From Candidatus Tityobacter terrigena (GTDB lineage Bacteria > Vulcanimicrobiota > Vulcanimicrobiia > Vulcanimicrobiales > Vulcanimicrobiaceae): a stretch of DNA of 37,194 bases. This document shows positions 9,012-17,215 of this stretch, piece by piece. The notes below the pieces were generated by a model. That model did not search any database and had not been told where the DNA came from. It saw nothing but the letters and a program-made list of their open reading frames with translations. The stretch spans positions 1 to 37,194 of the forward strand of contig PMHO01000047.1 in NCBI GenBank assembly GCA_003156715.1. Direction: 5' to 3'. Position 1 is the first letter of the stretch, and each line of letters opens with the position of its first letter. The translations under genes and the position numbers were made by a program.

Positions 9012-10673
9012 CTAACGCGGCGGCGCATCGTCCGGATCGTCGAGCTCGCCGGCTCGCGTGAGATCGATCGCGCCGGGATACTTGAAATCTTCAGGGCGCT
9101 TGAGCACCGTCGGAAACGGCGTGAACGGCTTCGGCGGTTTATTGAATTCGAAGAAGTCGTGCAGATCATCGGCACGCATGTCGCTAGCTGCAAGCGCCCC
9201 GAGCCCAAACTGTTCCTCGACGAAACGCAAGATGCTGCCGTGCTCGTGTTGCACGTGCGAAATGTAATGCGCCTTGGCGTACGGGGAAACGACGATCAGG
9301 GGCACGCGGAAGCTCAAGCCCATGCTGTCGAGTTGGGGCGGGCTGACATGATCGTACCAGCCTCCCCAATCATCCCACAGAATGAAAATCGCCGTCGTGC
9401 TCCAGAACGAGCTTTCGCCGATCGCATTGACCACGCTCGGCACCCATTGCGGCCCGTAGAGCCCGCCGTTGGCGCCGGGATGGTCGGACTCTTCCCAATT
9501 CGGCGTCACCCACGTCACGTCGGCCAGCGTCCCCGAAGGGCCGCTGGGATCCGTCAAAATGCGCGTCTCCGGAGTCACGATATCGTTCAACCAATCCGGA
9601 CCGCTGTAGACGTATGGTATGGCTTCATACTCGTTCCAGATCGATTCCTGGGCGCTGGCGTAATAGCGCCAGGAGAGGCCTTTCGCGTCCATTTCTTGGC
9701 CGATGGAAGGCAGGTCCAGACAAGGAAAAGGCCCCGCTACCTCTTTGGGCGAGTCTGGCTCGACCTGATCCATGTGTGAGCCCGGCGGGTCACCACAGCC
9801 CCAGCCGTTCGATCCCGAGCCGCCGGGGATGTAGAGAACGTCACCAAGATCCGATTGACCGGCGATCAAATAGAGGTGGGCCGCAAAGCTGCCGCCCGTA
9901 TTTGATTGGAACATGCGGTCGCCGATCCCATAAGCCTTGGCCAGCTTCCAATAGTTCGCGACCTCGTCGTGCGGCACGTACGCGAAGGGCGGCTTGTCGG
10001 TCCCCGGCTGCTCGGCGTTAACGAAGCCGTCCATCTTGCCGCCGTCGTAACTCTTAAACCACGTGGTGTGGGTGTGCACCGGCGTGAGCGTACCGTTCAG
10101 CTTTTCTTGAGTCATCGGCACCATCGTCCCCATGTTGTTGGCGGTTCGAACGGTGTCGGCGCCCGGGAAACCGTTGAAGAGATTGTCGAACGAACGGTTC
10201 TCCTGGACGATGATGACCACGTGCTTGATCCGGCTCTCGCTTTGTCCCCTGCGCGGCGGAGCAGTCGGGATCGGAAACGTGAACGAACCCGTCGTGGGAT
10301 TGACCGCGACGCGGACCCGGTTCGTTCCGTCGGAGGCAATGAGCGTGCAGCCCGCCAGGCTCGATCCGGAGGTTACCTGATAGTGCTGTGAGTCGACCTC
10401 CGATACCGTGAGAACGTCGGCGTCCGTACAGGCCGTCGAATTCAACGAAAAGACCGCCGAACTCGGCGGGTTTTGCTCGACGAGGGTGACCGACCCCATC
10501 TGTCCTGCGGCGCTGAACTGCAATGGCGAGGGCGAGGTCATCACGCTGAGCGGATTTTGCGCCTGGGCGTTCGAGCCGGTTTGCGCGTGAGGCGCTGCGC
10601 TTTGTCCGGCGAAAGAGCAGGCCACGGCGAGGGGTAACGCGACCCCCGCCGCAAGCCATACGCGCAGCCTCAC
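9012..10673 (-). CDS. Phospholipase C/acid phosphatase-type phosphoesterase lipoprotein (tandem copy 1)
   Basis: Exported phosphoesterase of the bacterial PLC/AcpA family (PF04185-type), 553 residues, expected to cleave phosphate mono- or diesters outside the cytoplasm. Seen: a signal peptide with lipobox-like LAVAC and acceptor Cys-19; a predicted beta domain at about 40-125; then the catalytic domain with HVVIIVQENRSFDNLF (metal ligands E158-N159), TGGSFAAH (about 259-266), ESDHPG (D397-H398) and WDDWGGWYDHV (D434-D435, H442). The expected metal and catalytic positions are present. GTG at 10673 overlaps the stop of its paralogue as GTGA, so the pair is translationally coupled. Natural substrate (phospholipid, teichoic-type polymer, nucleotide) is unknown. 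Confidence 0.88.
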   Translation of the reverse strand: MRLRVWLAAGVALPLAVACSFAGQSAAPHAQTGSNAQAQNPLSVMTSPSPLQFSAAGQMGSVTLVEQNPPSSAVFSLNSTACTDADVLTVSEVDSQHYQVTSGSSLAGCTLIASDGTNRVRVAVNPTTGSFTFPIPTAPPRRGQSESRIKHVVIIVQENRSFDNLFNGFPGADTVRTANNMGTMVPMTQEKLNGTLTPVHTHTTWFKSYDGGKMDGFVNAEQPGTDKPPFAYVPHDEVANYWKLAKAYGIGDRMFQSNTGGSFAAHLYLIAGQSDLGDVLYIPGGSGSNGWGCGDPPGSHMDQVEPDSPKEVAGPFPCLDLPSIGQEMDAKGLSWRYYASAQESIWNEYEAIPYVYSGPDWLNDIVTPETRILTDPSGPSGTLADVTWVTPNWEESDHPGANGGLYGPQWVPSVVNAIGESSFWSTTAIFILWDDWGGWYDHVSPPQLDSMGLSFRVPLIVVSPYAKAHYISHVQHEHGSILRFVEEQFGLGALAASDMRADDLHDFFEFNKPPKPFTPFPTVLKRPEDFKYPGAIDLTRAGELDDPDDAPPR

Positions 10674-12379
10674 CGCTTGACGGCGGGCGCCGGCGGCCGA
10701 ATCAGCGGCGCCTGCGGATAGTCGGGGTCATCGAGGTCTCCGGCGGTCGTAAGGTCGACCGCATTGGGAGCTTTAAAATCTTCGGGACGTTTGAGCACCG
10801 TCGGAAACGGCGTGAAGGGAGTCGGTGCTTGGTTGAAATCGAAGAAGTCCCCTAAGTCATCGGCGCGCTTGTCGCTGGCGGCAATTGCCGAAAGTCCGAA
10901 CGCCTCCTCGACGAAGCGCAAGATGCTGCCGTCTTCGTGCGTCACATGCGAGACGTAGTGCGTCTTTGCGTAGGGTGAGATGACCAGGAGCGGAACGCGG
11001 AAACTCAACCCCATGCTGTCGAGCTGAGGCGGAGCGACGTGATCGTACCAGCCGCCCCAATCGTCCCACACGATGAAGATCGCGGTGCTGTCCCAAAACG
11101 AACTCTGGCCGATGGCGTTGACCACGCTCGGCACCCATTGGGGACCGTACAGCCCGCCGTTGTCTCCCGGATGGTCGGACTCTTCCCAACTCGGCGTCAC
11201 CCACGTCACGTCGGCCAGCGTTCCTGAGGGACCACTCGGATCGGTCAGAATTCGGGTTTCCGGAACCACGATGTTGTTCAGCCAGTCGGGACCGTTGTAA
11301 ACGTACTGAACGGCTTCATACTCGTTCCAGATGCCTTCTTGTTTGTCGGCGTAGTAGCGCCACGAGAGTCCTTTAGCGTCCAGCTCTTGGCCGATCGAAG
11401 GCAGGTTAAAGCACGGGAACGGTCCCGGCACCTCTTTGGGCGAGTTGGGCTGAACGAGATCGGCGTGCGAGCCGGGCGGGTCGGCGCAACCCCAGCCGGT
11501 GGGCCAGCCCGATCCTTGACCGCCGCCCGGGATGTTCAGGACGTCGGAGAGATCCGATTGGCCCGCGATCAAATACAGGTGGGCGGCAAAGCTACCGCCC
11601 GTGTTCGATTGGAACATGCGATCGCCGATCCCGTAGCTTTCCGCCAAGCTCCAGTACGACTCGACCTGCGACTTGGGCACGTACGCGAACGGCGGCGTGG
11701 TCGTGCCGGGTTGCTCGGCAGCGGCGAAACCGTCCATTTTGCCGCCATCATAACTTGCGTACCAGACGGGGTGCGAGTGGACGGGCAGGAGCTTGCCGTT
11801 GAGGTTCTCCTTGAACATCGGCACGATCGTCCCCATGTTATTGGCGGTTCGCACGGTGTCGGCGTGCGGAAATCCATTGAAAAGGTTATCGAACGAGCGG
11901 TTTTCCTGGACGATGATAACGACGTGCTGAATCTTTCCTCCACCGATGAGCCCGCGCGGCTTCGGTGAGGGCACGGTAACTTTAACGGGCACCCTCGTGG
12001 GATTGACCGAGACGTCGACGCGATTCGTTCCGTCCGACGCGACGAGGGTACAGTCCTCGAGATTCGAGGCCTGCGTCACCGTGTAGTGCTGCGAGTCGGT
12101 CTCCGAGACCGTTAGCACGTTCTTGTTCGTGCAATAGGTCGCGTTTAGCGTAAATTTCGCAGAGGGCGGCGGATTCTGCTCGACGAGCGTCACCGTTCCG
12201 GTCTGCCCCGCCGCGGTGAACTGCAAGGGCGACGGGTCGGTCATCACGCTGAGCGGATTTTGCTCGTGGTTGACGTTTGAACCGGCCTGGCTGTTAGGCG
12301 CGCTGCTCTGCCCTGCGAAAGAACATGCCCCTAGCAGCGGCAACACCACCCAACTCGCAAACCGTAGCCGCTGTTTCAT
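10670..12379 (-). CDS. Phospholipase C/acid phosphatase-type phosphoesterase lipoprotein (tandem copy 2)
   Basis: Paralogue of the next gene downstream, 569 residues from ATG at 12379. That start follows AGAGGG by eight bases and gives a proper signal peptide with lipobox-like LLGAC and Cys-19; an in-frame start at 12475 would add a non-signal-like tail and is unlikely. Seen: the same N-terminal beta domain (about 40-130), HVVIIVQENRSFDNLF with E159-N160, SNTGGSFAAHLYLIAG, EESDHPGDNGG and WDDWGGWYDHV. Long stretches are almost identical to copy 1, including GPQWVPSVVNAIG and DAKGLSWRYYA, so the pair arose by tandem duplication. It leads a two-gene operon whose promoter must lie in the 312-base divergent region. 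Confidence 0.88.
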   Translation of the reverse strand: MKQRLRFASWVVLPLLGACSFAGQSSAPNSQAGSNVNHEQNPLSVMTDPSPLQFTAAGQTGTVTLVEQNPPPSAKFTLNATYCTNKNVLTVSETDSQHYTVTQASNLEDCTLVASDGTNRVDVSVNPTRVPVKVTVPSPKPRGLIGGGKIQHVVIIVQENRSFDNLFNGFPHADTVRTANNMGTIVPMFKENLNGKLLPVHSHPVWYASYDGGKMDGFAAAEQPGTTTPPFAYVPKSQVESYWSLAESYGIGDRMFQSNTGGSFAAHLYLIAGQSDLSDVLNIPGGGQGSGWPTGWGCADPPGSHADLVQPNSPKEVPGPFPCFNLPSIGQELDAKGLSWRYYADKQEGIWNEYEAVQYVYNGPDWLNNIVVPETRILTDPSGPSGTLADVTWVTPSWEESDHPGDNGGLYGPQWVPSVVNAIGQSSFWDSTAIFIVWDDWGGWYDHVAPPQLDSMGLSFRVPLLVISPYAKTHYVSHVTHEDGSILRFVEEAFGLSAIAASDKRADDLGDFFDFNQAPTPFTPFPTVLKRPEDFKAPNAVDLTTAGDLDDPDYPQAPLIRPPAPAVKR

Positions 12380-12691
12380 CGCGATCGCCCTCTGCCCAAA
12401 ACCACTCCTGCCGGCACCGGCGGTCGACCTCCCCCAGTCGTCACCGACAAACAACGCATGCCCGGAACGACGCAAGCGCAGACATTTTAGATTGTGGGGT
12501 CGCGTAGGAGAATTCCTCTAACTCGACGTTCTCGGCGCACGCAGCGTCATTCCGCACGCCGGGAATTCCCAGGTGCTTCGGGTCGCTTGCAAGAAAGCGC
12601 CAGGTCTTCCCGGCCCCCGGGTCCTCCAGCTCGTCCAGCTTGGCGACGGCTGGTGCTTACGGTTACCCTCACAGGTTGACTTTTGATTTAG
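12380..12691. other. Divergent intergenic region, 312 bases
   Basis: It separates the minus-strand phosphoesterase pair from the plus-strand glycosyltransferase. I see no convincing gene in it; short open frames lack ribosome sites and recognisable products. It holds a possible minus-strand promoter (listed separately) and, next to the glycosyltransferase, the A/T-rich run at about 12675-12691. No clear Shine-Dalgarno precedes the ATG at 12692, so the glycosyltransferase could be leaderless or weakly translated. Confidence 0.6.
12484..12512 (-). promoter_or_regulatory. Possible promoter of the phosphoesterase pair
   Basis: Reading the minus strand, TAAAAT (12489-12484) matches the -10 consensus at five of six bases, and TTCTCC (12512-12507) sits 17 bases upstream as a weak -35. 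It would give a leader of roughly 100 bases before the start at 12379. This is the only A/T-rich block in an otherwise GC-rich region. The -35 match is poor, so this remains a candidate. Confidence 0.3.
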
Positions 12692-14764
12692 ATGTCAGAC
12701 TCGATCGACCGGCACTGGCCTTCGCAATGCGTTGTCATTTCCGAGTTTGACGGCAGCGACGCTGCCGCCGTCGATCGCTTGTCGGCTTTTGCCGTGTCGA
12801 TCGCGCCGCTTCGTTTCGTCGCCGTCACGGGGCGAATGTGCGACGAGGTTCGGTCCGGTCTCAAGCTCGCCGGGCTTGCAAATCTCTCGATCCTAGAACT
12901 CGACATCAACCTCGGAATCGGCGCGGCGTTGCGCTGCGGGCTGATGCAGACGCACGATCCGTACGTAGCGCTGGTCGAGGTCGACGCCGCCGTCCCGGCG
13001 CGTTACATCACAAGCGCCCTTCGCGAACTCATCGAACAGCCGGCGCTCGACGGCATCGTGTTCCGTCGCCGTCTACAGCGCCGGCTAGGCCCGACGCCTC
13101 CGCCGCTCGACCGCCTCGCCGCCGCCTGCGGCAACTTGGTGGCGCGTACCTGGTTTGGCCTAGCGGTCCGCGACGTCAACTCTCCGCTTCGCGTGTTTCG
13201 CCGCTCCGCGCTCGGGCCGCTTTTCGAGAAGTTGCGCTTGTACAACCACGGCTTTTATACCGACCTTTTGTACAACGCAAAGCGGGCGCGTTGCCGAATC
13301 GAGCAGCGGGATCTACCGTGGACCGTCCGTGCCGCCCGCCCCGGGATCGGGAAAATCGCAGTCGCGACGCTGTTCACGCTGGCCGGTTTGCGGCTCTACT
13401 ACAGCTTCGCTCGGACCTTCCCGATCGTCGAATTCTTGGGAGCGCGCTACGCCTTGCCGGCGAAGCGCTCGTATAAGATCGCGATCTTCTGCGCGCGAGA
13501 TCCACTCTCGCCCAAAGCCGGGGGCTCGGAAGTCTACCTCTACGAGCAGGCAAAATGCTGGGTCGCGGCGGGCTGCTCCGTCGTGTGGATTGCCGAACGC
13601 TTCGGCGGTTCAAAAACGCAGGAAGTGCTCGACGGCATTCACATCGTGCGCCGCGGTAAGGGGCTTCTGGTTTTCGCTCGCGCCGCGCTCTGGCATATCT
13701 TCGAGTCACATCGAGACTACGAATTCATCATCGATAACATGAACGGCTTCCCGTTCTTCACGCCGCTCTATTCGTGGAAACCGAAAGTGTGTCTGATCCA
13801 TCACCTGCACGCGGCGCACTTCCGCGAAGAACTGCCGCGCTGGCTCGCGGAGCTTGCGGTCGCGATCGAGACGCGGTTGGTGCCTTTGGTCTACGCAAAG
13901 ACGCGCTTCGTCACCGTGAGCGAAAGCACCAAGGGCGAGATCGAGGCGCACGGGATCACAAAGCTGCCGGTTCTGCTCGTGCACAACGGCGTGCCGGAAA
14001 CCTTGGTGCCCGGCCGCAAAGCACCGGATCCGACGATTCTCTATTTGGGCCGGGTTCGTCGCTACAAGCAATTGCGAAAGCTGATCGACTCGTTCGCCCA
14101 GGTGAAGCGCGCCGTCCCGGCCAGCAAACTCGTAATCGCAGGCGCGGGCGATGACTTAAATGACCTACGCACGTATGCCGAGCAGCAGGGCGTCGCGGAT
14201 GTTACCTTCACCGGGCGCGTGGACGAAGCGACAAAGATCCGCTTGATGCAGGAGGCATGGGTGTTCGGCATGCCGTCGAAGCTCGAAGGTTGGGGCATCG
14301 TCGTCGTCGAGGCGGCTGCCTGCGGCACGCCGACGGTCGCCTACGATGTCAACGGCCTGCGCGACTGCATCATCGACGGCTACACGGGCTACCTCGCGCG
14401 CGACGATGCGGAATTCGCCGAGCGGCTGCGCGCCCTGCTCTCGGCCGACGACCTGCGCGCACGCCTGTCGGCCGGCGCGCGCGATTGGTCGCAGCAGTTT
14501 TCCTGGGCGCGCACGGCGGAGCGCACCCTAGCGGCGATTCGCCTGGCCCAACCGTGGCGGGCGGTCTTCGAACCAGACCTTGCGGGCGTCTGGAAGCTGC
14601 GGGTACGCGACGGTGCGCGCGGCGCCATGACCGATGCGGACCTTCCCTTCGCGCCGTCACGCGAGGAAAGCCGGCTTCTCGGCGCGCGCGACGTTACCGT
14701 TACGGAGTTTTTGTCGGTTTCGGGCTCGGCGTCGGAGTCGGCGACGGCTGCCAATTCGGATTGA
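12692..14764 (+). CDS. Two-domain glycosyltransferase (GT2-like + GT4-like fusion)
   Basis: A 690-residue cytoplasmic or membrane-associated enzyme joining two transferase folds. Residues 1 to about 245 look like a GT2/dolichyl-phosphate-mannose-synthase domain: INLGIGAALRCGLMQT followed by VEVDAAVPARY, where E96-V-D98 replaces the usual DxD, then DVNSPLRVFRR. Residues about 260-650 are a GT-B fold GT4 domain: GGSEVYLYEQAKCW, VTVSESTKGEIEAHG, VHNGVPE, LYLGRVRRYKQLRKLID and KLEGWGIVVVEAAACGTP with the E532-x7-E540 pair. It probably adds sugars to a lipid-linked or surface glycan, perhaps from GDP-sugars made by the gmd-rmd operon. It is one of only two plus-strand genes. Its last 65 bases overlap the end of the convergent NHL gene, and the Ser/Ala-rich tail comes from that overlap. 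Confidence 0.85.
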   Translation: MSDSIDRHWPSQCVVISEFDGSDAAAVDRLSAFAVSIAPLRFVAVTGRMCDEVRSGLKLAGLANLSILELDINLGIGAALRCGLMQTHDPYVALVEVDAAVPARYITSALRELIEQPALDGIVFRRRLQRRLGPTPPPLDRLAAACGNLVARTWFGLAVRDVNSPLRVFRRSALGPLFEKLRLYNHGFYTDLLYNAKRARCRIEQRDLPWTVRAARPGIGKIAVATLFTLAGLRLYYSFARTFPIVEFLGARYALPAKRSYKIAIFCARDPLSPKAGGSEVYLYEQAKCWVAAGCSVVWIAERFGGSKTQEVLDGIHIVRRGKGLLVFARAALWHIFESHRDYEFIIDNMNGFPFFTPLYSWKPKVCLIHHLHAAHFREELPRWLAELAVAIETRLVPLVYAKTRFVTVSESTKGEIEAHGITKLPVLLVHNGVPETLVPGRKAPDPTILYLGRVRRYKQLRKLIDSFAQVKRAVPASKLVIAGAGDDLNDLRTYAEQQGVADVTFTGRVDEATKIRLMQEAWVFGMPSKLEGWGIVVVEAAACGTPTVAYDVNGLRDCIIDGYTGYLARDDAEFAERLRALLSADDLRARLSAGARDWSQQFSWARTAERTLAAIRLAQPWRAVFEPDLAGVWKLRVRDGARGAMTDADLPFAPSREESRLLGARDVTVTEFLSVSGSASESATAANSD

Positions 14765-15812
14765 CCGCTACGCCGCGCGGATCCGACATATCGTCCGTCA
14801 ACGTGTTCATCAGGTCCCATGTGTGCGCATGGTAGATCGTCACGCTGCCTTTTGGTTGCGCATCATTGTTGGCAACGACCAAATTATGCGCGGCATTCAT
14901 GGTGATATACACGGGAGCGCAGATCCCGGTCGAGATCGTAGCCTCGGGCGTCGTCGTGCCGGGTGCATACTCGGTGATCGTGTTGTTCCCGAGGTTCGAC
15001 ACGAAGATGTCTTTGTCGGGGTTAAGTGTGATTCCGACCGGGAAGTCGAGGCCGGACAGGCCGAGGTTCACCGGCGTAGTCGTGCCGTGCTTGAGTTTGA
15101 ATACGGCGCCGAGCGGCTGGGAGGGACCGTTGTCCCACTCGTGATCGACGATGTACATGTTCGATTTGTCATCGAAGGTCAGCGACGTCGGGTAGACGAA
15201 GCCGGTCATTTGCGTCGGGGTGGTACTGCCCGGCGCAAAGATGAGGATTGGGCCGCCCCGATCGTTGATAACGTAAACGTTTCCCTTGCTGTCTGCGGCC
15301 GCAAAGATCGGTTCGTAGATTTGGTAAATGTATGAAGCGCTGGGTGTGTCCTGTCCCTGCGGGAACACATAGACGTAACTCGTGAGGTAGTCGGGAACGT
15401 AGAAATTCCCATTCCCGTCGACCGTGATGCCATCAGCCGAGCCGGCGTCGTTGACGAAGCTGCCGATGGGAGCCTGAACGTTTCCCGACCCGACGTACTC
15501 ACGAATCGGCACCTTGGTGCGTCCGCTGCCGTACTGCGAAACGAACAGCGTCCCCCCGCCGTGCGTCACGTCAGGCTCGGAAGCCTTGGCACCCGATCGC
15601 CAGGACGAACCGCACGACGATGCGCTCGGGTGCCACTTCCCGGCCAGCAACAGGCTAAAGGGTGCCTGGTCGAGCGGTTGGTACGCGGCGGCTGGGCCGC
15701 GCGCGCTCGACGATTGCCAGCGCGGCGTGCTCATAGGCCCCCCCGCGCAGCCGCTCGCGAGCGCGGCCACCGCCGTCAGGGCCGCCGCGCCGGTAAGAAA
15801 GCGAAGACGCAT
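14700..15812 (-). CDS. NHL-type beta-propeller lipoprotein
   Basis: Exported 370-residue protein with a lipobox-like signal (LASGC, acceptor Cys-22) followed by repeated beta-propeller blades of about 45 residues of the type GxxVDGNGNFYVPDY, ADSKGNVYVIND, TFDDKSNMYIVD and TLNPDKDIFVSN. Such repeats form an NHL/SMP-30-like propeller, often a binding or scaffold surface; no catalytic residues can be assigned. The tail ends in a Pro-Thr-Lys-rich run that overlaps the convergent glycosyltransferase gene. The start ATG at 15812 has AGGAG six bases upstream; longer frames back to 16181 run through the neighbouring phosphoesterase in the wrong frame. It lies 38 bases after that phosphoesterase and is probably co-transcribed with it. 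Confidence 0.85.
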   Translation of the reverse strand: MRLRFLTGAAALTAVAALASGCAGGPMSTPRWQSSSARGPAAAYQPLDQAPFSLLLAGKWHPSASSCGSSWRSGAKASEPDVTHGGGTLFVSQYGSGRTKVPIREYVGSGNVQAPIGSFVNDAGSADGITVDGNGNFYVPDYLTSYVYVFPQGQDTPSASYIYQIYEPIFAAADSKGNVYVINDRGGPILIFAPGSTTPTQMTGFVYPTSLTFDDKSNMYIVDHEWDNGPSQPLGAVFKLKHGTTTPVNLGLSGLDFPVGITLNPDKDIFVSNLGNNTITEYAPGTTTPEATISTGICAPVYITMNAAHNLVVANNDAQPKGSVTIYHAHTWDLMNTLTDDMSDPRGVAVNPNWQPSPTPTPSPKPTKTP

Positions 15813-15850
15813 GGGATTCTCCTGGACGATCGGCGGCGTATCGTTAGCGA

Positions 15851-17203
15851 TCAGTAGTCGTCGGGTGGAGTGTGCGAGTGCTTCTGGTGGAGGAAGTAGT
15901 TCCGGTCGTACGATGCGGTGATCGCCGAGAAGGGGCGGGGTGTGGTCTGACTCGGGTTCGTGCACCCCAGGTCCGCCGCCGTCGCTCGCGCGTCGGCGGA
16001 AGCCAGCGTCGGCAGATTGAACGTCTGCTCGACGTACTTCAGAATGCTGCCGGCCTCGAGCTGCGTGCTGTTGATCGCTCCTGCGTACGCGTAAGGCGAG
16101 ATGCACAGGAGCGGCACCCGAAAGCCGTCGCCATCGTAGTCCATGTAGGGTGGCGGCACGTGATCGTACTCGCCGCCCCATTCGTCCCAGGTAACGAAGA
16201 TCACCGTGCTGTCCCAGAACTGACTGTTGCCGATTGCGTTCACCACGGAGGCGACCCAGGATGGTCCGGTCATGCTGTCGGAACCCGGATGGTCGGAATT
16301 TGCGGTGTCGGGAGTGACCCAGGTGACGTTGCTAAGGATACCGTTCGGTACATCGGTGAGAATCTGCGTCTCGGGACTGATGACGTCTTTGGTCCAGTCG
16401 GGGCCATTATAGATGTGACTGACGGCTTGGTACGCGGACCAGATCGAACCTGGATCGCCCAAGGCCGGAGCGTAATCGTGCCAGGTTAATCCCGCCGAGT
16501 CGAGTTCGTCGCCCATCGTCGTATACGTGAAGCATGGCGACTCGAGCGGCCCGCCCGTCCGGTTCTGGTTCAGCGTCTGGATGAAGTCGCCTTCACTGCC
16601 CTTGGTCACGCAGCCCCAGCCGTTGCTCGGGAGGTTCACGGCATGATTCGCCTGCGCGGCGATCAGGTATTGGTGCGCGACGAAACTCGCGTCGATATGC
16701 GAAGTGAAGTAGTTGTCGCTCAAGACGTACTGGTTGGCCATTTGATGGTACGGCCCAATATCTGCCGGGTCGATGTACGTGTACGCTCCGAGGTAGGGCC
16801 TGGGCCGCGCCGTATTAAGGTCGAAGCCGTCCATCTTGCCGCTGTCGTAGTCGATCAGAAAGCTTTGTGCGCTGTGCTCGGTGTCGATGAACGTGCCGAG
16901 CTCCTGCTTGACGAGCGGAACGGTCGCGCCCGTGTGAATCTTGCCGCTGGTCGCGTAGTTTCCGTAGCCCTGAAACAGATGGTCGTAGCTCTGGTTCTCC
17001 TGGATGATGATGACGATGTGCTGGATCGGGTTCGAGGACTTCCCCTTATGCAGCATGCGCGCGATCGGTTCGTTGAACTGAACCTTTTCCGCGGCCGGCT
17101 GCGCGGCCACCGGGGCGGGGGCAACCCCGCCGCCGGCGCACGCGCACAGCACGCTGCAGCACAGCGTGGACGAGAGAAATGAGACGAGCCCCGCGTTGCC
17201 CAT
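15851..17203 (-). CDS. Phospholipase C/acid phosphatase-type phosphoesterase lipoprotein (third paralogue)
   Basis: Secreted phosphoesterase of 450 residues, shorter than its paralogues because it lacks the N-terminal beta domain; the catalytic part begins near residue 60. Seen: a hydrophobic signal with several cysteines and a probable lipid acceptor Cys-22 before AGGG; HIVIIIQENQSYDHLF with E69-N70; HIDASFVAHQYLIAAQ; NSDHPGSDS (D304-H305); and TWDEWGGEYDHVPPP with D340-E341 and H348. The D-E pair is the form seen in many phospholipase C members, whereas the other copies have D-D. It starts 12 bases after the upstream NHL gene without a clear ribosome site, suggesting coupled re-initiation, and is followed by a second NHL gene. 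Substrate unknown. Confidence 0.88.
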   Translation of the reverse strand: MGNAGLVSFLSSTLCCSVLCACAGGGVAPAPVAAQPAAEKVQFNEPIARMLHKGKSSNPIQHIVIIIQENQSYDHLFQGYGNYATSGKIHTGATVPLVKQELGTFIDTEHSAQSFLIDYDSGKMDGFDLNTARPRPYLGAYTYIDPADIGPYHQMANQYVLSDNYFTSHIDASFVAHQYLIAAQANHAVNLPSNGWGCVTKGSEGDFIQTLNQNRTGGPLESPCFTYTTMGDELDSAGLTWHDYAPALGDPGSIWSAYQAVSHIYNGPDWTKDVISPETQILTDVPNGILSNVTWVTPDTANSDHPGSDSMTGPSWVASVVNAIGNSQFWDSTVIFVTWDEWGGEYDHVPPPYMDYDGDGFRVPLLCISPYAYAGAINSTQLEAGSILKYVEQTFNLPTLASADARATAADLGCTNPSQTTPRPFSAITASYDRNYFLHQKHSHTPPDDY

Positions 17204-17215
17204 CGGGTAGTGAAG

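Noticed and set aside
12380-12392. GCGATCGC next to the phosphoesterase start, as a HIP1-like repeat
   Set aside because: One occurrence next to a gene start is no evidence of a repeat family, and the gene content does not suggest a cyanobacterium.
12379-12475. Longer start for the second tandem phosphoesterase
   Set aside because: It would bury the signal peptide behind 32 residues; ATG 12379 has a ribosome site and a normal signal sequence.
12494-12679. 61-codon plus-strand frame in the divergent region
   Set aside because: Arg- and Pro-rich with no ribosome site and no similarity that I recognise.
12676-12681. TTGACT as a -35 box for the glycosyltransferase
   Set aside because: It is only 11 bases before the ATG, so the -10 would fall inside the gene.
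15812-16181. Longer start for the NHL lipoprotein
   Set aside because: The extra 123 codons overlap the phosphoesterase in a wrong frame and hide the signal peptide.
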